Source: Nymphaea colorata
Taxonomy: Eukaryota; Streptophyta; Magnoliopsida; Nymphaeales; Nymphaeaceae
Reading direction: 5' to 3'
Assembly (NCBI RefSeq): GCF_008831285.2
Contig: NC_045140.1
Location: 24,446,131 to 24,510,130 of the forward strand
DNA: 64,000 nucleotides
Shown here one piece after another: positions 1-12,600 of this stretch. How positions within the stretch are numbered: the first letter of the stretch is position 1; each line of letters begins with the position of its first letter. Made by a program: the position numbers and the translations under genes. Under the pieces are notes generated by a model that did no database searches, was not told the DNA's origin, and worked only from the letters and a program-made list of their open reading frames with translations.

Positions 1-723
1 ATCTCACTGGTAAACTCAGAGAAGGATATTTCTGACTGTGCTTGAGATATGTAATCGAAGCTAACTAGTTGTGATTCTCGGCAGTTGGGAACACGCCTTA
101 AAGTGAATTATGGAGTGACTTGGGATAAAGATGGCCTTTTCCAGAACTTGCAGCACAAGGCACCTGGTCATGTTCAACAAAGTGGTTCCTCAAGATTTAT
201 GCCTGTCAACCGGCCAAGGAATGACGTGCCATATCATTATTCTCAATCGATGCATTCTGAATCAGAATCTGCCCATCCAAGGAGATTCCGAGTAGGTTTT
301 CATTCGCATTAGTGATTTCATAATATGATGCCTTTTTCTCAGTGTTCGAGTTGTAATCTGGTAAGAATCTGATTATGCATGTGGTGTATGCCAATGTTGC
401 AATGACAATATTTGGCATTGTATATTTGCTCATTGATATGGCGTATCAACCAATGCATAGTGTTGGATATCTGCCCGTATCACCTTAGTTTCTGATTTTT
501 GTAAATCAAAGTGATTTAAATGATTTTAAACTGATTTAAAAATTTTAAACTATAAAAAGAAATGAACTTGTGTCGGCCTGTATTGTATTGGCAATGAGCT
601 GATACAGAGCGTTTTTCATGCATTGGTTTATCCTTTCAACTGTTCAGAATTCAGTGTGACTGGTTCCAAGCTACCATGAAGGCTGAAGACACTGAATGGA
701 CATATACCAATGGTTACATGTAA
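1..723 (+). CDS. 3' end of an unrecognised protein-coding gene (partial)
   Basis: Two exons fit together. Exon 85-291 follows an acceptor ending in cag at 82-84 and stops at a GTAGGT donor. Exon 655-723 follows ttcag at 650-654 and ends in TAA. Both are in phase 0 and give 91 C-terminal residues. The peptide is rich in Ser, His, Arg and Pro (it contains PVNRPRNDVPYHYSQ) and ends in TEWTYTNGYM, so it looks like a disordered tail rather than a folded domain. A further tiny exon may end at base 9, since GTAAAC at 10-15 would start a 75-base intron with a GCTAAC branch-like site; this is inference. The gene body lies upstream of the window. I do not recognise the family, and no function is proposed. 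Confidence 0.6.
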
Positions 724-1285
724 TCTTTGGAATCTACGGTTTCATGCTTTGGGCAATTGGAAAAGCTGCCAGAAGTCTGAGATTGGTTCTTCCTTTTGCT
801 TGTACTTCACCACTGACATTCTTTTCTTGCAGGATTAGTTCGAAGTTGCTGGCTTTGTCTTGCTGCATACTTGTTTGTGGCAGTGGCGGAAATGAAAATT
901 CTACTCTATTTATCTCAATATCCTGATAGAAGCAGTTCCATTGATTTTGACAAAAATATGCGTGTGCTGTTGTCTGCAAGAGGTAATGGGGATACAGCTT
1001 CCAGCACTGTAGCAGAGTAAATCAAATTGAATATTATACTTTGTATTTGCGACTCTATGATTCTTCTGGTTACCTAAGATCAGTAGTGTGATCTGTCCCA
1101 GGTTTCTGAGCCTCCTTTTATCCAGACCATGGAATTGTATCTCCCTCTATTGTTTACTGTAGGTGGGAGCGGTTTTTTTTTTTTTTTTCAAAACGGGTGC
1201 AGAATAGTGAAAGCTTCAATACGGTTTACCGTTGATTTCCGTTGTATGTAACTTGTGTTTAACTAAAAGTATTTATTTTACAATT

Positions 1286-1560
1286 CAAGAGGTTAGGGCA
1301 AGAGAGGAAGGTCATGAATTAAAACCTCTTTTAACCCTTAATAGGGTTTCTGGTTGATTTCCTCTGACTGAACTTTGTGTTTATTCAAGAGGTTAGCCCA
1401 ACAGAGGAAGACCATGATGAGTTCAAAGACTCGTTATAGCCTTAATATGGTTTCTTGTTTATTTCCTTTATCTTGTGTTCAATTAATAAGTATTTCCTCT
1501 ACAATTCAAGAGGCTAGCACAATAAAGGAAGGTCATGAGTCCAAACCTCTAAGCGTTTTT
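1286..1560. repeat. Degenerate tandem repeat, three copies of about 110 bp
   Basis: The phrase 'ttcaagaggttagg' followed by 'aggaaggtcatga' and an AT-rich tail recurs starting near 1286, 1384 and 1505. The copies differ at many positions, so the array is older than the one just downstream. No coding potential or transposon ends were seen. Confidence 0.6.
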
Positions 1561-1912
1561 TTTTTCGTTTCAAGGAGCCGTCGCCGGAGTTGTACACTGT
1601 TGGGGAGGCACCTGAGCTTAGCGCCCTCTTCCGATGAGGAAAGAGCACTTTCTTGCAGTGCTGTAAAAGTTTTTACTTTATTCATGACATTTTTCAAATC
1701 TTAGTGAGTTCAGAACTTCAGATCAATTGGTTTAGTTTATTAAGCAGGGTGCTTCATAAACTTAAACGTCTCAAACTTCCAAGGTTGGTCTTAATTACAT
1801 CACCCAACCCACGTATTCCTTTTGGCAGATGTTCCGCCACTTTTTATGCAATTAATCCTTGGTGTCCGGTGTGGATTTTTGAGATCACAGGGATTATACT
1901 TTGCCATGGATC

Positions 1913-2297
1913 ATTCTCAACGTTCTTGTTTCGTGTGATGATCAGAGGCTTGGAGCATTTTAGACTAGATTCATTTCCTGTCCAATAAAGATCTAAGTTG
2001 CCGGTGCCTTCTCCTTTCTAAACTCTCGAAAGTTCTACATTCTCAACGTTCGTGTGTCGTGTGATGTTCAGAAGCTTAGAGCATCTTAGATTAGATTTAT
2101 TTCCTGTCCAGTAAAGATCTAAGGTGCCGCTGTCTTCTTTTTTTCTGAACTCTCGAAAGTTGTCTACATTAACAACGTTCTTGTGTCGTGTGATGTTCAG
2201 AAGCTGAGAGCATCTTAAGACTAGATTAATTTCCTGTTCAATAAAGATCTAAGGTGCCGGTGCCTTCTGCTTTCTAAACTCTCGAAAGTTGTCTAGC
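1913..2297. repeat. Minisatellite, three copies of about 126-129 bp
   Basis: Copies start at about 1913, 2039 and 2168. Each begins near 'ctcaacgttc', passes through 'gtgtgatgttcagaagct' and 'aaagatctaaggtgccg', and ends in 'ctctcgaaagtt'. Copies 2 and 3 are closest to each other. Every copy contains an AATAAAG or AGTAAAG string, but the array lies over 1 kb past the upstream stop codon, so a role in poly(A) site choice is only a possibility. Confidence 0.8.
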
Positions 2298-3255
2298 CTT
2301 GATTCTTAAAAGAAAAACGTAATCGAACATCCTAATCCGGAAACACTTGGAATACTTTGCCTATGGAGATGTAGGATCGCTATGAGTTACAGATCTATAT
2401 AAAAAATGCTGCTAAGGTTACATATAATATTGCTAAATATTCCAATCCAACCGTCGGCCCATATAGGCGATCTGCCGTCTCCAATTTTTTTTTTATTGTA
2501 ATGATGCTAAAAGGAAATACCTCGATCCTTGAGTTTCTTGCTCTTAAAGATTCTCTAACTGGGCTATTTTAGATTGTGAACATTCTGTCCATTGGATAGC
2601 TTATGTCTCGTGCTTTCAAGAACTCGCATTGCTCGTTTGAGCTCTAATGCTATATAAGCTAAAATTAATGACTCACTTTTCCAAAGGATGTGAATGGGTT
2701 CAACAGCATTCCGTTGGAATTCTAACTAGTCACGTTCAATGATGAGAACCACAATATGAATGAGCAGATTTATGTTCAAATTTTCATCTGAACCAGACGG
2801 GCTTCTCATGGTTACGTCACTGTGCTGAACGTACCCCTTTTTTAAAAAAAAAAATTATCGTCCTTTACCCTGTCCTCACAGAAGTATCAGGCTATCACCA
2901 TTGCTTTCATCTATTAGACTATTAGATGGCGCACGCATTGGCATCGAACGGACAATGCCTACGGGTTTGAAGGCTCTTATGTCGGACGAGCTAGCCAGAC
3001 AGGCGTCGCTGGTGTGGGCAGAGTCGTCGTCTGACGAGGTCATTTGACGTACTTGAGGAAGAGGATCGGCATCTTGGCTTTCCTTCTCATCCCCTTTTTG
3101 GGGCCCTTGGGGGAATCTACCTGCTATTGTCGAGGAATCATTCCATTTTCTCCTCCTCCTCCGTCCTCAATGAAGCCCACGAAAGCACCCATCTTCGATT
3201 AACGTTACCATTGTTGGTGCTCTGTTCTTCATCCTCAAAGCATCATCGTTTTCGC

Positions 3256-3272
3256 GCTCTCTCTCTCTCTTC
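3256..3272 (+). repeat. CT-rich tract in the 5' leader of the F-box gene
   Basis: An alternating CT run lies about 30 bases before the chosen ATG. Pyrimidine-rich (CT)n tracts close to the start are common in plant 5' leaders, so this supports a transcript start just upstream. No TATA box was identified. Confidence 0.6.
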
Positions 3273-3300
3273 CTGCTACCATTCTTTCTTTTGGCGAAGT

Positions 3301-5300
3301 ATGGCGAGACTCCAGTCTGACCAGGAAGACCTTCATCCCTCTTCTAAACCTGCCTTCGACTTCGTGGATTTCCCCGAGGACGTCCAAATCTCTATCCTTT
3401 CCTTCCTCTCCCCACAGGACGTCGCCGTCTTCTCCTCTACCTGCAAGCGGCTTCTGGAATTGTGCTCCGACGATGCGAAGGTATGGCTCTCGATGTGCCA
3501 AAGGCGGTGGGGCTCCAAGACCCACGTGAAGAAATGGTCCAACGGGAGGATCAAATACCGCGTCCTCTACAAGACCCTGGAAAAGTACGAGAATCTGATA
3601 GGTTTCTGGAGGAAGATCGGACAAGGAGGCGCTCCTTTGGTCTTCTTTGAATGGGGGGAGTCTTTCGTCACCGGCTCCAGGGTCTTATCTTACCAGGATG
3701 GCAGTTACGAGGTTGTAAAGTTTCCATTTTTGTGGATGGGCCTCTCCACAGATGGCGATCCTCTCAATTTGAGAAATCCTCATATGAATTTTGGGTTCCC
3801 TATCAGAAGAACGCCCGATATTAGTAGTTCTGAGCCGATGGTTGAATACGCCAGCAGCGAAAACGGGGATTGCTTTTGGGATTTTGAAGGAAACTGGAGT
3901 GCGGAACACATGAACGGGCTATCAAGCTTGGTGAATGTCAATTTTGTGGGCAAGAACCATATAATGATTGAAGGCAGGCAGAGCAGCTCGCCTTCCATTC
4001 CGAAGAATCGGTCATTCTGTCGAACCGACAGTTACTCGGATTTTAATGGAAGCAGTTCAGGTGGCGAAGAACTGGTTGGCCTCGAGGGAACTTCGCCTAG
4101 TAGTTCTCCCGACTTTTTGAGGTTTGAGACTTATCAGTATCTCGCTAACAGAACAAGCCCAGTTGGGGAAAGGGCAACAAGGAGGCAGAGGAGGAAGGAC
4201 AGGGAACGGGCAGCAAATAAATGGGAAGCAGAGCACTATGTCAAAATCGCTGACAGTTCGCCGACTTCGGCACGCCCTTTGCAGGGCCTGTGGAAGGTGC
4301 CATTGGTCGTTTTCTTTCACTTCCAGTTGCAACGATGAGAGCTCCTTCTGAATTCCTACCTTAAAACCATCGTCACTGCCTTGACAACAATTTCTGCTTA
4401 AAATGACTCCTGTACTTTGAGTTTCGCCTTCTGGTCATTTCTGTGCTGTTCTGTTAAGCATGATGAGTCTCCATTCGGTGAACCACTTGATACTAAATTC
4501 TCCCTTGATTGGCGGTGCAATATGCTGCCTTTTGGAGTGATATGGATAGTTTCACAAATAGGCCGTTAAGTTTGCATAATTATATGTCTTAGAGTAGCTT
4601 TTGCATGTATAGTTTGCATCTTATTTTACTTCCTTTTCTTCTTCCTCCCTAAGATTGCGTCCATGATTCCCCAAGTTATTCTGAATGATCTGTTTCTAAA
4701 GGAGAAGAAAACATTATTCATGAAGGGAAGTTTGCTATTGCAGTTGGTTTCTTTTGTATGTTGTTCCTTGAGGTATGATTGTGATTGGTTCGTTGCTGTA
4801 AACTGACTCCCAGTTTTCATACATCACAGGGGATATGTGATTCCATGAGTCTGGTTTTCTTCCTTGTCTCATATGATGACCTTGGGGGTTTGGTTTGCCG
4901 GAAGGTTGGAGACACCTCGGATCAATTAGCTGGTTGTTCCCCAGTTTTTTGGACTTCAAATTCTAAATTCGTGGACTCCCCGTTATCTAGTGATGAAGAT
5001 GAACTGTATAGCAGGCGCATACATGTTCGACCACTTTCTGCAAACTGCATATATCAATGCCCACAATTCGTTGAGAATGAAGTGGTAATGCGTAGTTTAT
5101 GCATTAATTCAAGTTATGACTTGATAAGTGGTTACCAGATAGGTTCTACAAGCATTCCTCAGAAAGATGAGGGAAGAGTTTGGCAGTACATTGACGGGGC
5201 CTTTGGTTTTGGGCTTTTTCAGAGTAGCTTTATCATAGATTTGAAACGCATTGAAGTGAATAACCATCTTCTTGATGTTGTTCAATCGAACATCAGATGA
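3301..5300 (+). CDS. F-box protein, At3g12350-like (two exons, 488 aa)
   Basis: Exons 3301-4296 and 4830-5300 join in phase 0 (GLWK|GICDSM) and give 488 aa. The first in-frame ATG (MARLQSDQED) is at 3301 with A at -3; the reading frame stays open further upstream but has no ATG there. Residues about 22-70 form the F-box, with FPEDVQISILSFLSP and then RLLELCSDDAKVWLSMC. They are followed by RRWGSK, ENLIGFWRKIGQ, LVFFEWGESF and FLWMGLS, the block arrangement I know from the Arabidopsis At3g12350 group. A basic stretch (ATRRQRRKDRERAA) sits near residues 290-310. The last exon carries the conserved end, including LVSYDDLGGLVCRKVGD. F-box proteins act as substrate receptors of SCF ubiquitin ligases; the target of this one is unknown. 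The single intron (4297-4829) uses a weak GTGCCA donor. Strong call for the family, weak for the biological role. Confidence 0.92.
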
Positions 5301-6200
5301 TTAAAGTTGTTTCTTCTTAGAATAACATGTAAATTGCACACGTAGATCTCATTTAACAATTAGTTATCCTTCTCAATGACGTTACTTTATTGTATCTCTT
5401 TTATTGTATTCAATGCTCATTGTATCTCCCTTTTAGCCAAAAGGAATCAATTTTTTTGTTATTTATTTGACATCTAAAGCTGTTTCAATTAAGAATGCTG
5501 AAAAATGTGGAAGCTTACTGCAGAAGTGTTATGTTATTTGGTGCAAAGCCAATCAAATTAGTAGATCACTGTCTAAGCTGCATCTATCATTTGTTACTGC
5601 TGCGAAGTTAGCTAGGTTGCAAGCAGCTGTTTGCTTATTTAATAGTTGAATTAAGTTATTGTGGCTTAGCGTAAAGGTGTGGGTACCTTCATGTCTACTT
5701 TGCCATACCAATGCTTTCACGCGAATCGTATCTATACTTTTTCCAATTAGATAGTGACAAACTAAGAAGCCATGGAAAAGCTTCTGAGCTTACCTGTTTA
5801 TTCATTCTCAAAACAAGTCTCTGAGTCTGTCCCATGTTGTTTGCTTTTCCCAGTTGCCTATTCCTTGTTATACTAGCCAAGGGCAAGATCGATTTCCCAC
5901 ATGCACATTTTGTCTTCTGCTACATTCAGTTCCGTCAGGTTAACAGGTCATGTGCTAAACCATTCTGTTGATCTGTTCTGCCAGAAGAAGTGATTCTATG
6001 TAAAATTGACAGATAAAGCCTTCAGGAATGATGTAGGGCATCGAGCAACAAAAGAATGAAGAGGGCATCTGACGACCACCCTAGTAAATCATAATGGCAC
6101 TTCACCAACCATGAAACTGACATGTTTCTTCCCGCACATATGCGGCGTCGAAAGTTTGTCTGCAACAGCAGGGGCTAATGTCCCTTTCTTGAGGGACTTT

Positions 6201-6509
6201 CATTGAACGTCTCTGCATTTCTTTCTGTGCTTCTTGCAGCAACCACAGATATTTCACATGCTTGGAATGAAATGTCACTTTGATTGCTGTCAAACACCTC
6301 GTAACACTGGCGCTTTCACTAGAACGCCTCCCTAACTTGGAAGAAGTAGGATTGGCAGAAGGCTTTCCATTGAACATCTCCTGCAGTTCTTTCTGTGCTT
6401 CTTGCAGCAACCATGGATATTTCACATGCTTGGAATGAAATTTCATTTTGATTGCTGTCAAACACCTCATAACGGGCGCTTTCACTGGAACGCCTCCCTA
6501 ACTTGGAAG
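6201..6509 (-). pseudogene. Duplicated coding-like fragment (two copies, period about 167 bp)
   Basis: Copies begin at 6201 and 6368 and share long identical blocks such as 'tgcttcttgcagcaacca' and 'ttcacatgcttggaatgaaa'. On the minus strand both copies read as variants of one peptide, with KLGRRSSES, RCLTAIK, FHSKHVKY and WLLQEAQKE. The distal copy (6368-6509) is shifted by two bases between SESA and RCLTAIK, and no ATG start is present. It therefore looks like a decayed duplicated exon or a transposon gene fragment. I do not recognise the peptide. It could also be non-coding, with the open frame due to chance. Confidence 0.4.
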
Positions 6510-7916
6510 TTTGGTCGTGCTTGACCATCAGCTTGAAATCACGCTTTCTTGAATTGAGCTGACCCGATAATTAGGCCCATGGTTTATTTCTTAAACAAGT
6601 CCGAATTGATTTTTCTCCGAGCAGTGAGAAGTGCTGGAAGAAGCACAGAATTTATGTACAGTAGCTGGCAAATTTTTGGTTTACTATCAAATCTGTGAAA
6701 GAATGTTATTTATTCTACAAGCTGCAATCTTTGGATGTTCCTTTAGAAAACTTTCCCCTACACATTTGTTCTAGTATAAGTTCCTCAAAATGCTGGGAAG
6801 TGACAAACTTTGGCTCAAGTCGAAATTTGTATGGTTGAATTTTTTCTGGAAAAAATATTGAATCAGAGGTATCTGTGCATTTGTTTGTATTGTAGGATTG
6901 GACCAACTTCGTCATGTGATTGATAAATAAGATCAAATTTGAAACTAGCTTTGAATAGACACTTCTCTTTTTCCCGCTGAGATGGTTTAGTTTAAATTCT
7001 GTTCTTCGTTCGTTACATTGTTGTACGCTACTGTGTAGAGCCTAGAAAGGGTCACACCTAGAGGAGGGTTTGAGATGAAAGTCCCTCTTAAAATGAGTGG
7101 CGTCAATGAACTTCAGGTGGTATCGTTCCATCATGGTTGCTCGCCATGGTCCAATCTACATGTCGGATAGCTCCTTTCTGTACGCACTCAAAGCTTGTGT
7201 AATGTGGCTGCTTTGTGTGACAAAATGACTTTCAGCGGTTCCAGTATTACTCTCAACTAAGCACTTGCCATAAGATACTGTTATCTCGTTCAACATATGC
7301 TCCAAATACAAGTCTATTGAACGAGATTCATACTTTGTTTTTTTTCCCTTCTCTGTTTGTTTGAACTCTTTTTCTTCGAGTTAATTACAGCAGATAATTA
7401 TGGACTAGTCAGAGACAAGGTTACCTAATACCGTTTGAGCTCTATTGTTCAAGTCCAATTTCCATAAGGTTCTCTCAAGTTAAGGCCTTAAATTGCGTCA
7501 CAGGGTCTTTGTCCACCAGGACCCAGAAATCATGCTACCAGTTAGATCATTTATGGTTCTAGCTCAATTTCCGGATTTGCACATCTCTAAATTAGATCCT
7601 TGAGTAAATAGCGCCGTTTCGGACCTATGAGACTTCATCTCTGGTGCCCCATTTAAACTGCGTTACTTGGTACCTTTTCAACCAGACTGCTGCCATTAAA
7701 ATGTAATCTGACTCAAACTGCTGCCATTAAAAATGTCGTCTGACTGGAAGAGCTTCGCACAGTGGAGTAGGCTGTGGCAGTTGTGTGTGGAACCATGGCC
7801 CGATTCTCATAAACATCATTTTTTTTTTCTTAAGCTAAAAAATATAGTATACACCATAAAAAAGTATTCATTCATGGGGTATGAATTCACGCACACGCAC
7901 GCACACATATATATAT

Positions 7917-7943
7917 TAGAGAGAGAGAGAGAGAGAGAGAGAG
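7917..7943. repeat. GA microsatellite
   Basis: About 13 GA units follow a short CA/TA tract, some 200 bases past the stop codon of the LIM gene. It may lie in that gene's 3' untranslated region. Confidence 0.9.
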
Positions 7944-8140
7944 TAAACTTGTTCGATCAACATAACAGAAGGGAGCAAAAACCACACTCAGGAGCTTTGC
8001 AGTATATATTCTTTCAGTCTATTACACACAAGGAAACATGATTATATGACATCATACCAAGAAAAAAGAGCGGAGAAGGATGTAACAGAACACCAAAAAG
8101 GAAAAAGAGAGGAAAAAATGAAAGCCGGCATCATCAATAA

Positions 8141-9567
8141 TCACGCAACAGCTTCACTGCTGGCTGGCGTCTCAGTAGCAACCGTCTCGTTGCTTTTGTC
8201 AAGCTGACTGAAGTTCCCCTTCTCTTTGATCAGTTGCGCATGGTGGTGCTTGCAGTATAGATTTTTCTCATGGGCAACGTAGTTAGATGGGCTGATAGTG
8301 CACCCTCCATGGCTGCATTTGAAGCAGCTCTTATGATATGCACTTCCATCGACAGCAACCTGCAGAAGATGTATCTCGGAGATTAGAAAGAGGGCGAAAT
8401 TTTCCAATTCACTATTTTACTGATCAGGATCAGGTACCTTTTCAATTGGATAAACGGTCTTCTTGCATGCAGCACATTTATCTTTTGTGCCCACAAACAC
8501 GCTTGTCACTTTATTCTGTGTCTGTAAAGTTAAGCCCATGGTTAGTTTCATGCCTTAAAATGTGAAACCAAAGCGAGAAATGCAGACGCTTCTCTTAGAT
8601 TCAATTATTAGAGATGTGAACGATTTAGATCTGGATAATCTAAATGCATCAAAAACATGTTCCTTCGAATTTGGTACACCTAAGTGAACCAAACTTCAGA
8701 AAAAAAATATCCCCAGCCATTTTCATCCCTTCAATGATCACGAAAAAAGTGGGATGTCGTTTGAAATGACTGTAGACGACGAATTTGCTGCTTGGCAGGC
8801 TCATCAAGAAAAACAGAGATTACCTCAGGATCAATGAGCTTCTCCGGCTTTACAATCTTGGGTGTCCCTGTTGAGAGATTGAAAGGTCAGTTATCGGGAG
8901 TTTTATCGAGAATAGTTTTGACGAGATCAATGGAAGGAACCGACTTGTCACCTTCAAAACTTTTGTCTAGACTACCAGTTCTCTTGAATTGCTGATCATA
9001 GTGAGGTCTGCAGTAAAGAACTCCTTCAAAAGAGCAATAGTTGCCAAGCTGCAATGTGACATGGACGTTAAGAAAGGACACGGAAATTTGCGCAGCAATT
9101 ATATGATAAGATTCCTTGATTGAAGAAATGACCAGCAGAAACTAAATACAGAAAAGGTAATGGGGTCTTCAAATGCTGAAGATAAAGATTGTCATGTCTT
9201 CAAAGAGGAGAAAAAAATAGTTGGTGGAGCTGGGTTTGTTTCCAGCAGAAGCCACATTATTCTTATTGTCATAAGGTTTGATGGATCTGGGCATGAAAGA
9301 AGGCAGTGCGGGAATTTCCTGATTAAGACACCACCTTAAAGAATTCAACATAAAACTCGTATGTTTGTGGAAATATCCGAGATCCACTCAGAGGATCAGC
9401 CTGGTAGAGAGGGTGTTGGAGATTTCTTCTACCTTGAGGGTTCCCTTGCAGTGGTAGCACCTGAAGCAGGCTTTGTGGAAGATCCGCTTATCAGCAACAA
9501 GCTGATCAACCAGATAGACTGTCTTCTGGCATGCCTGGCATTTCTGCTGCGTACCTGCGAACGACAT
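8141..9567 (-). CDS. WLIM1: WLIM1-type two-LIM-domain protein (five exons, 192 aa)
   Basis: Exons in transcript order are 9433-9567, 8952-9048, 8824-8867, 8438-8521 and 8141-8359. All have GT-AG borders and phases that add up to 192 aa, about the length of plant WLIM1 (about 190 aa). LIM domain 1 starts at CQAC (residue 10) with HKACFRCYHC; it continues across the intron with FEGVLYCRPHYDQ. The linker carries GSLDKSFEGTPKIVKPEK. LIM domain 2 starts at CAAC (residue 108) with YHKSCFKCSHGGC and LYCKHHHAQL. The KRTGSL linker and HGGCTISPSNY separate it from PLIM2 and WLIM2 types. The protein ends in a short Thr/Glu/Ala tail. Plant LIM proteins of this class bind and bundle actin filaments and can enter the nucleus; that is family knowledge. 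The intron positions match the usual five-exon plan as far as I know it. Confidence 0.95.
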
Positions 9568-9614
9568 TTCTCTCCGTCTCCCTCTCTCCCTCCCTCCCTC
9601 TCTCTCTCTTTCTT
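9568..9614 (-). promoter_or_regulatory. Pyrimidine/purine-biased leader of the LIM gene
   Basis: Just upstream of the LIM start codon the plus strand is almost pure CT, so the transcript leader is GA-rich. This fits a plant 5' leader. No TATA box was fixed, and the transcript start is unknown. Confidence 0.5.
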
Positions 9615-12600
9615 AGGCAGAAATGAAAGACCTGAGAAAGGGAGGAGAGAGATCCTTCTAAGGGAAAGACAGAGGGAGAGCTATTTGACGAATCGAGTGA
9701 GGAGGATGGGATGGGAAGAAAGCAAATTTGAAAGAGATCAAAGCCAGAGTTGTAACAACTTTCTTTATTTTGGCTGCTTCCCCTAAAGATGTGGGAGGTT
9801 GTGGTTCGAATTTATCGTCGCAACGGTTGGATTTTCATGCATTAGATCCGTGGATGTTGCTGGCAATGAGGGGTTCATCCTTGCTGTGCTTGCCTGTGGT
9901 GGGCAGCCACATTCCGAAGTTCTATTATTCAGATCTTAACATAACGTCCCTACATTTTCAGCTATTTCCCGTATCCAGTTTCTCCATTCTGAAGTTTCGA
10001 GCACTTTCTTTTCTCTTCGTTGAACGCCACGATAGAAGATTATATTATTTTAAGTTGATCATTAGGTTTTCCCACATGGAGATCAACTGTATAAAAGAAA
10101 AACTCATAGACAATTTTGTTACAATTTGTTCCTAGTCTCGTTCCTATGTTTTTCATTTACATCTTACAATCAAAGATAACAAGTTTTTTTGGCTAAATTT
10201 GATAGAAACAGTTTCCGATCCCCAACTCAGAGGTTCTCAATCTGAAGGATGAACCTGTCCAAGTTAAAGAGAACAGGAAGATGCATTTGAAGAACGTGAA
10301 AAATGAAATAATGAATCTGGAATATGACTAATAAGGGGAAGGTCATAACTTTTTATAAGTTTTCTCAGAAATTTCTTGGAATTGAATTCAGAGTTTGCGC
10401 AAATGAAATTTACATGGTATATATACGAGCAACCGACAATTGAACCTGGCAAAATATTTCATGTAGGGAAAATCTGAATGATACAGCTAGCCAGGACACT
10501 TGGGATATATCCTTTAGCAGAATGGACACTCGACCAATCTCAACGAAATTAACGAGATCTCACCGACAGAAATCTTGCTGGTTTTTTTTTTTTTTAAAAA
10601 TGATTATGTTTTTAAAAATTATTTCATCATAGAAGGTTCTAAAAAGCAGTGGTCGCATTGCCCTCCACCATTTTCATGAATAGCCATGTGAGCGAATAAA
10701 GATTAAACATGATTTCTATGTCCTACCAATCAACAAATTCAGGCGGTAAAAATGTATGGCTGTGAGATGGGAAGGGGATCAATTGAGGTGTGGATATGGA
10801 AAAAGTCATCGTTTCATCGTCTTGGTAAAATAAAATGATCAGGAGATCCTTGAACCAAAAACAAGCCAAGTGTGGGCAGTTGCCCACACAGACTCATATA
10901 ACTTACTTTATCACATAGCGGTGCTCCTTAAATCTAAGATTTTTTATCCGATAAAAAATCATGTGCCTCCAGTCACATGTTTCTGGCTCTACCTGTATTT
11001 GGGAAAATGGGGCACTCTGGCTTCTGGGTCAATACAGTATTTATGAGCCTAAATAGGGATTCGATTTAAAATCCGATTTGTTTATAACACTCGCTTTCTC
11101 TACCATGGGGTGCAACATTTATGAGGCTGAAAGCTGTATTGAAAGGCCATACAGCCTGTCCGAACGAAGATTTTGACATTTGTTTCACCTTATAGTTATT
11201 ATGCAGCCTTTTTTGGACTTGGGAGCCACTTTTTATAATCTTATTCATATTTGAACGACGACTCGGGGCTTGAAAGAATGCGTCTTGGAGGTTGGAAGGT
11301 CCGGTTTATCTTTATTGCGTTCGTTTTTATACGAAATTGGTAATAACATTATTTGTTGAGTGAGTAGGAGAAATACTTTATTTTATTCTTTAATAAAAAG
11401 GTTAAAGTTCACATTCTTTCTCTCATTCCTACATCCTACCCGTCTGCTTTTGATGTTTCGGAGGGACACTCTTGTTATGTTTCAATTTATATATTTTTGT
11501 AACATACAAAGTTGAGATTCACAACTGAGACTGGTCACCTGCTAGCTCTCGTTCTTCTATTATGCCAACCTCATTGAGCAGGTAACACTAGCAGATATAC
11601 TACCTTTAATGAGGACAAAATTATAAGGTCATAACAGTTGGACTTGGGGAGACCCATCAAGCATAAAATTTCCTATAAACAACGGAAATTTTCTTAAAGA
11701 TTCATAGGAGAATAAGCGACGCCAGCAGATGAAAGATCTCAAGGTCCTAATTAAAGCTTAACTTGGCAAGTTATGAGAACCCATAACTTAACTCATGAAA
11801 GATTTTCATCACGAAAATCTTATGAAAGGCACCTAATCTGTAATAACATAACCAATAAGCATTCCAAGTTCAAAAAAATTGTATCTAATTCCTGGTTTGT
11901 GTTCAATTCACAATTATAGATGTAAAATGTGTATGTATAACTTTTGCTTTTCTGGGTGGTAAAAAATGAACTGACTTTTTTCTTTAAGAAAAAAAAGAAA
12001 AAGAAAAAGCTCTTTGAAAAGTCTAAGGAGAAAAAGAAGAGAATACAACGTTAAGGGCCAGCCTTCAACTTTTTCCTTTTTTTCTCCTGGTTTGGTGAAG
12101 TGTCACTATTAGTAGCTGCAAGCAATGATTAGCCGAAGGTGCTGCCACTTTTTTCCCTCTTTTCTGTTCGATGCCAGTGATTGTTTGCATGTACTCCAAG
12201 CTTTACGCTTTCACCAGAGAAAACTGGAAATATTTGCATGTGGCTTTCGGAAGAGACGTAAATTTGATTCAGGATGAGCTTGGTATCTCTAACACAGCCA
12301 TCATGCAATTTAATTTTCTCTTATTTTTTGTCCAACGGAAAAAGAGCGATACAAAATAAAAAAAAATTCCATTTGAACATAAAGGTAGACAGTTTTTCTG
12401 ATTCATTTTTTAAGTTTAAATTTTATAAATTTGTGCACACCAAACATATTTTTGAAATGAATATTTCAAAAAAAAATTGCTTTAAAAATCAATAAAACTT
12501 AAATGGAGTCGCAAATGCAAGATTGAACACTGTCCGCTTTAGATGAGAAACTGTTTGTCGTTCATTTAAGGAAAACTCGATGCGTAATTTATAAAATAAG

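Larger units (their letters stand above)
724..3255. other. Intergenic: 3' flank of the first gene, two minisatellites, promoter side of the F-box gene
   Basis: No coding exon can be supported here. The stretch holds the 3' flank of the first gene, two short tandem arrays described separately (about 1286-1560 and 1913-2297), poly-T runs, and from about 2900 the presumed promoter of the F-box gene. No clear TATA box was seen. ORFs in this stretch are short and lie inside the repeats. Confidence 0.6.
5301..8140. other. Intergenic between convergent F-box and LIM genes
   Basis: The two neighbouring genes point towards each other, so both 3' flanks lie here. No exon can be supported. The only structured part is a 167-bp-period duplication at 6201-6509, described separately, and a GA microsatellite at 7917-7943 close to the 3' end of the LIM gene. 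Confidence 0.6.

Noticed and set aside
3127-3300. N-terminal extension of the F-box frame
   Set aside because: The upstream part begins with TTG, has no ATG before 3301 and reads through the CT-rich leader.
9790-9835. tRNA B-box-like 'ggttcgaatt'
   Set aside because: No acceptor stem, A-box or anticodon arm could be paired around it. I saw no tRNA or rRNA gene in the window.
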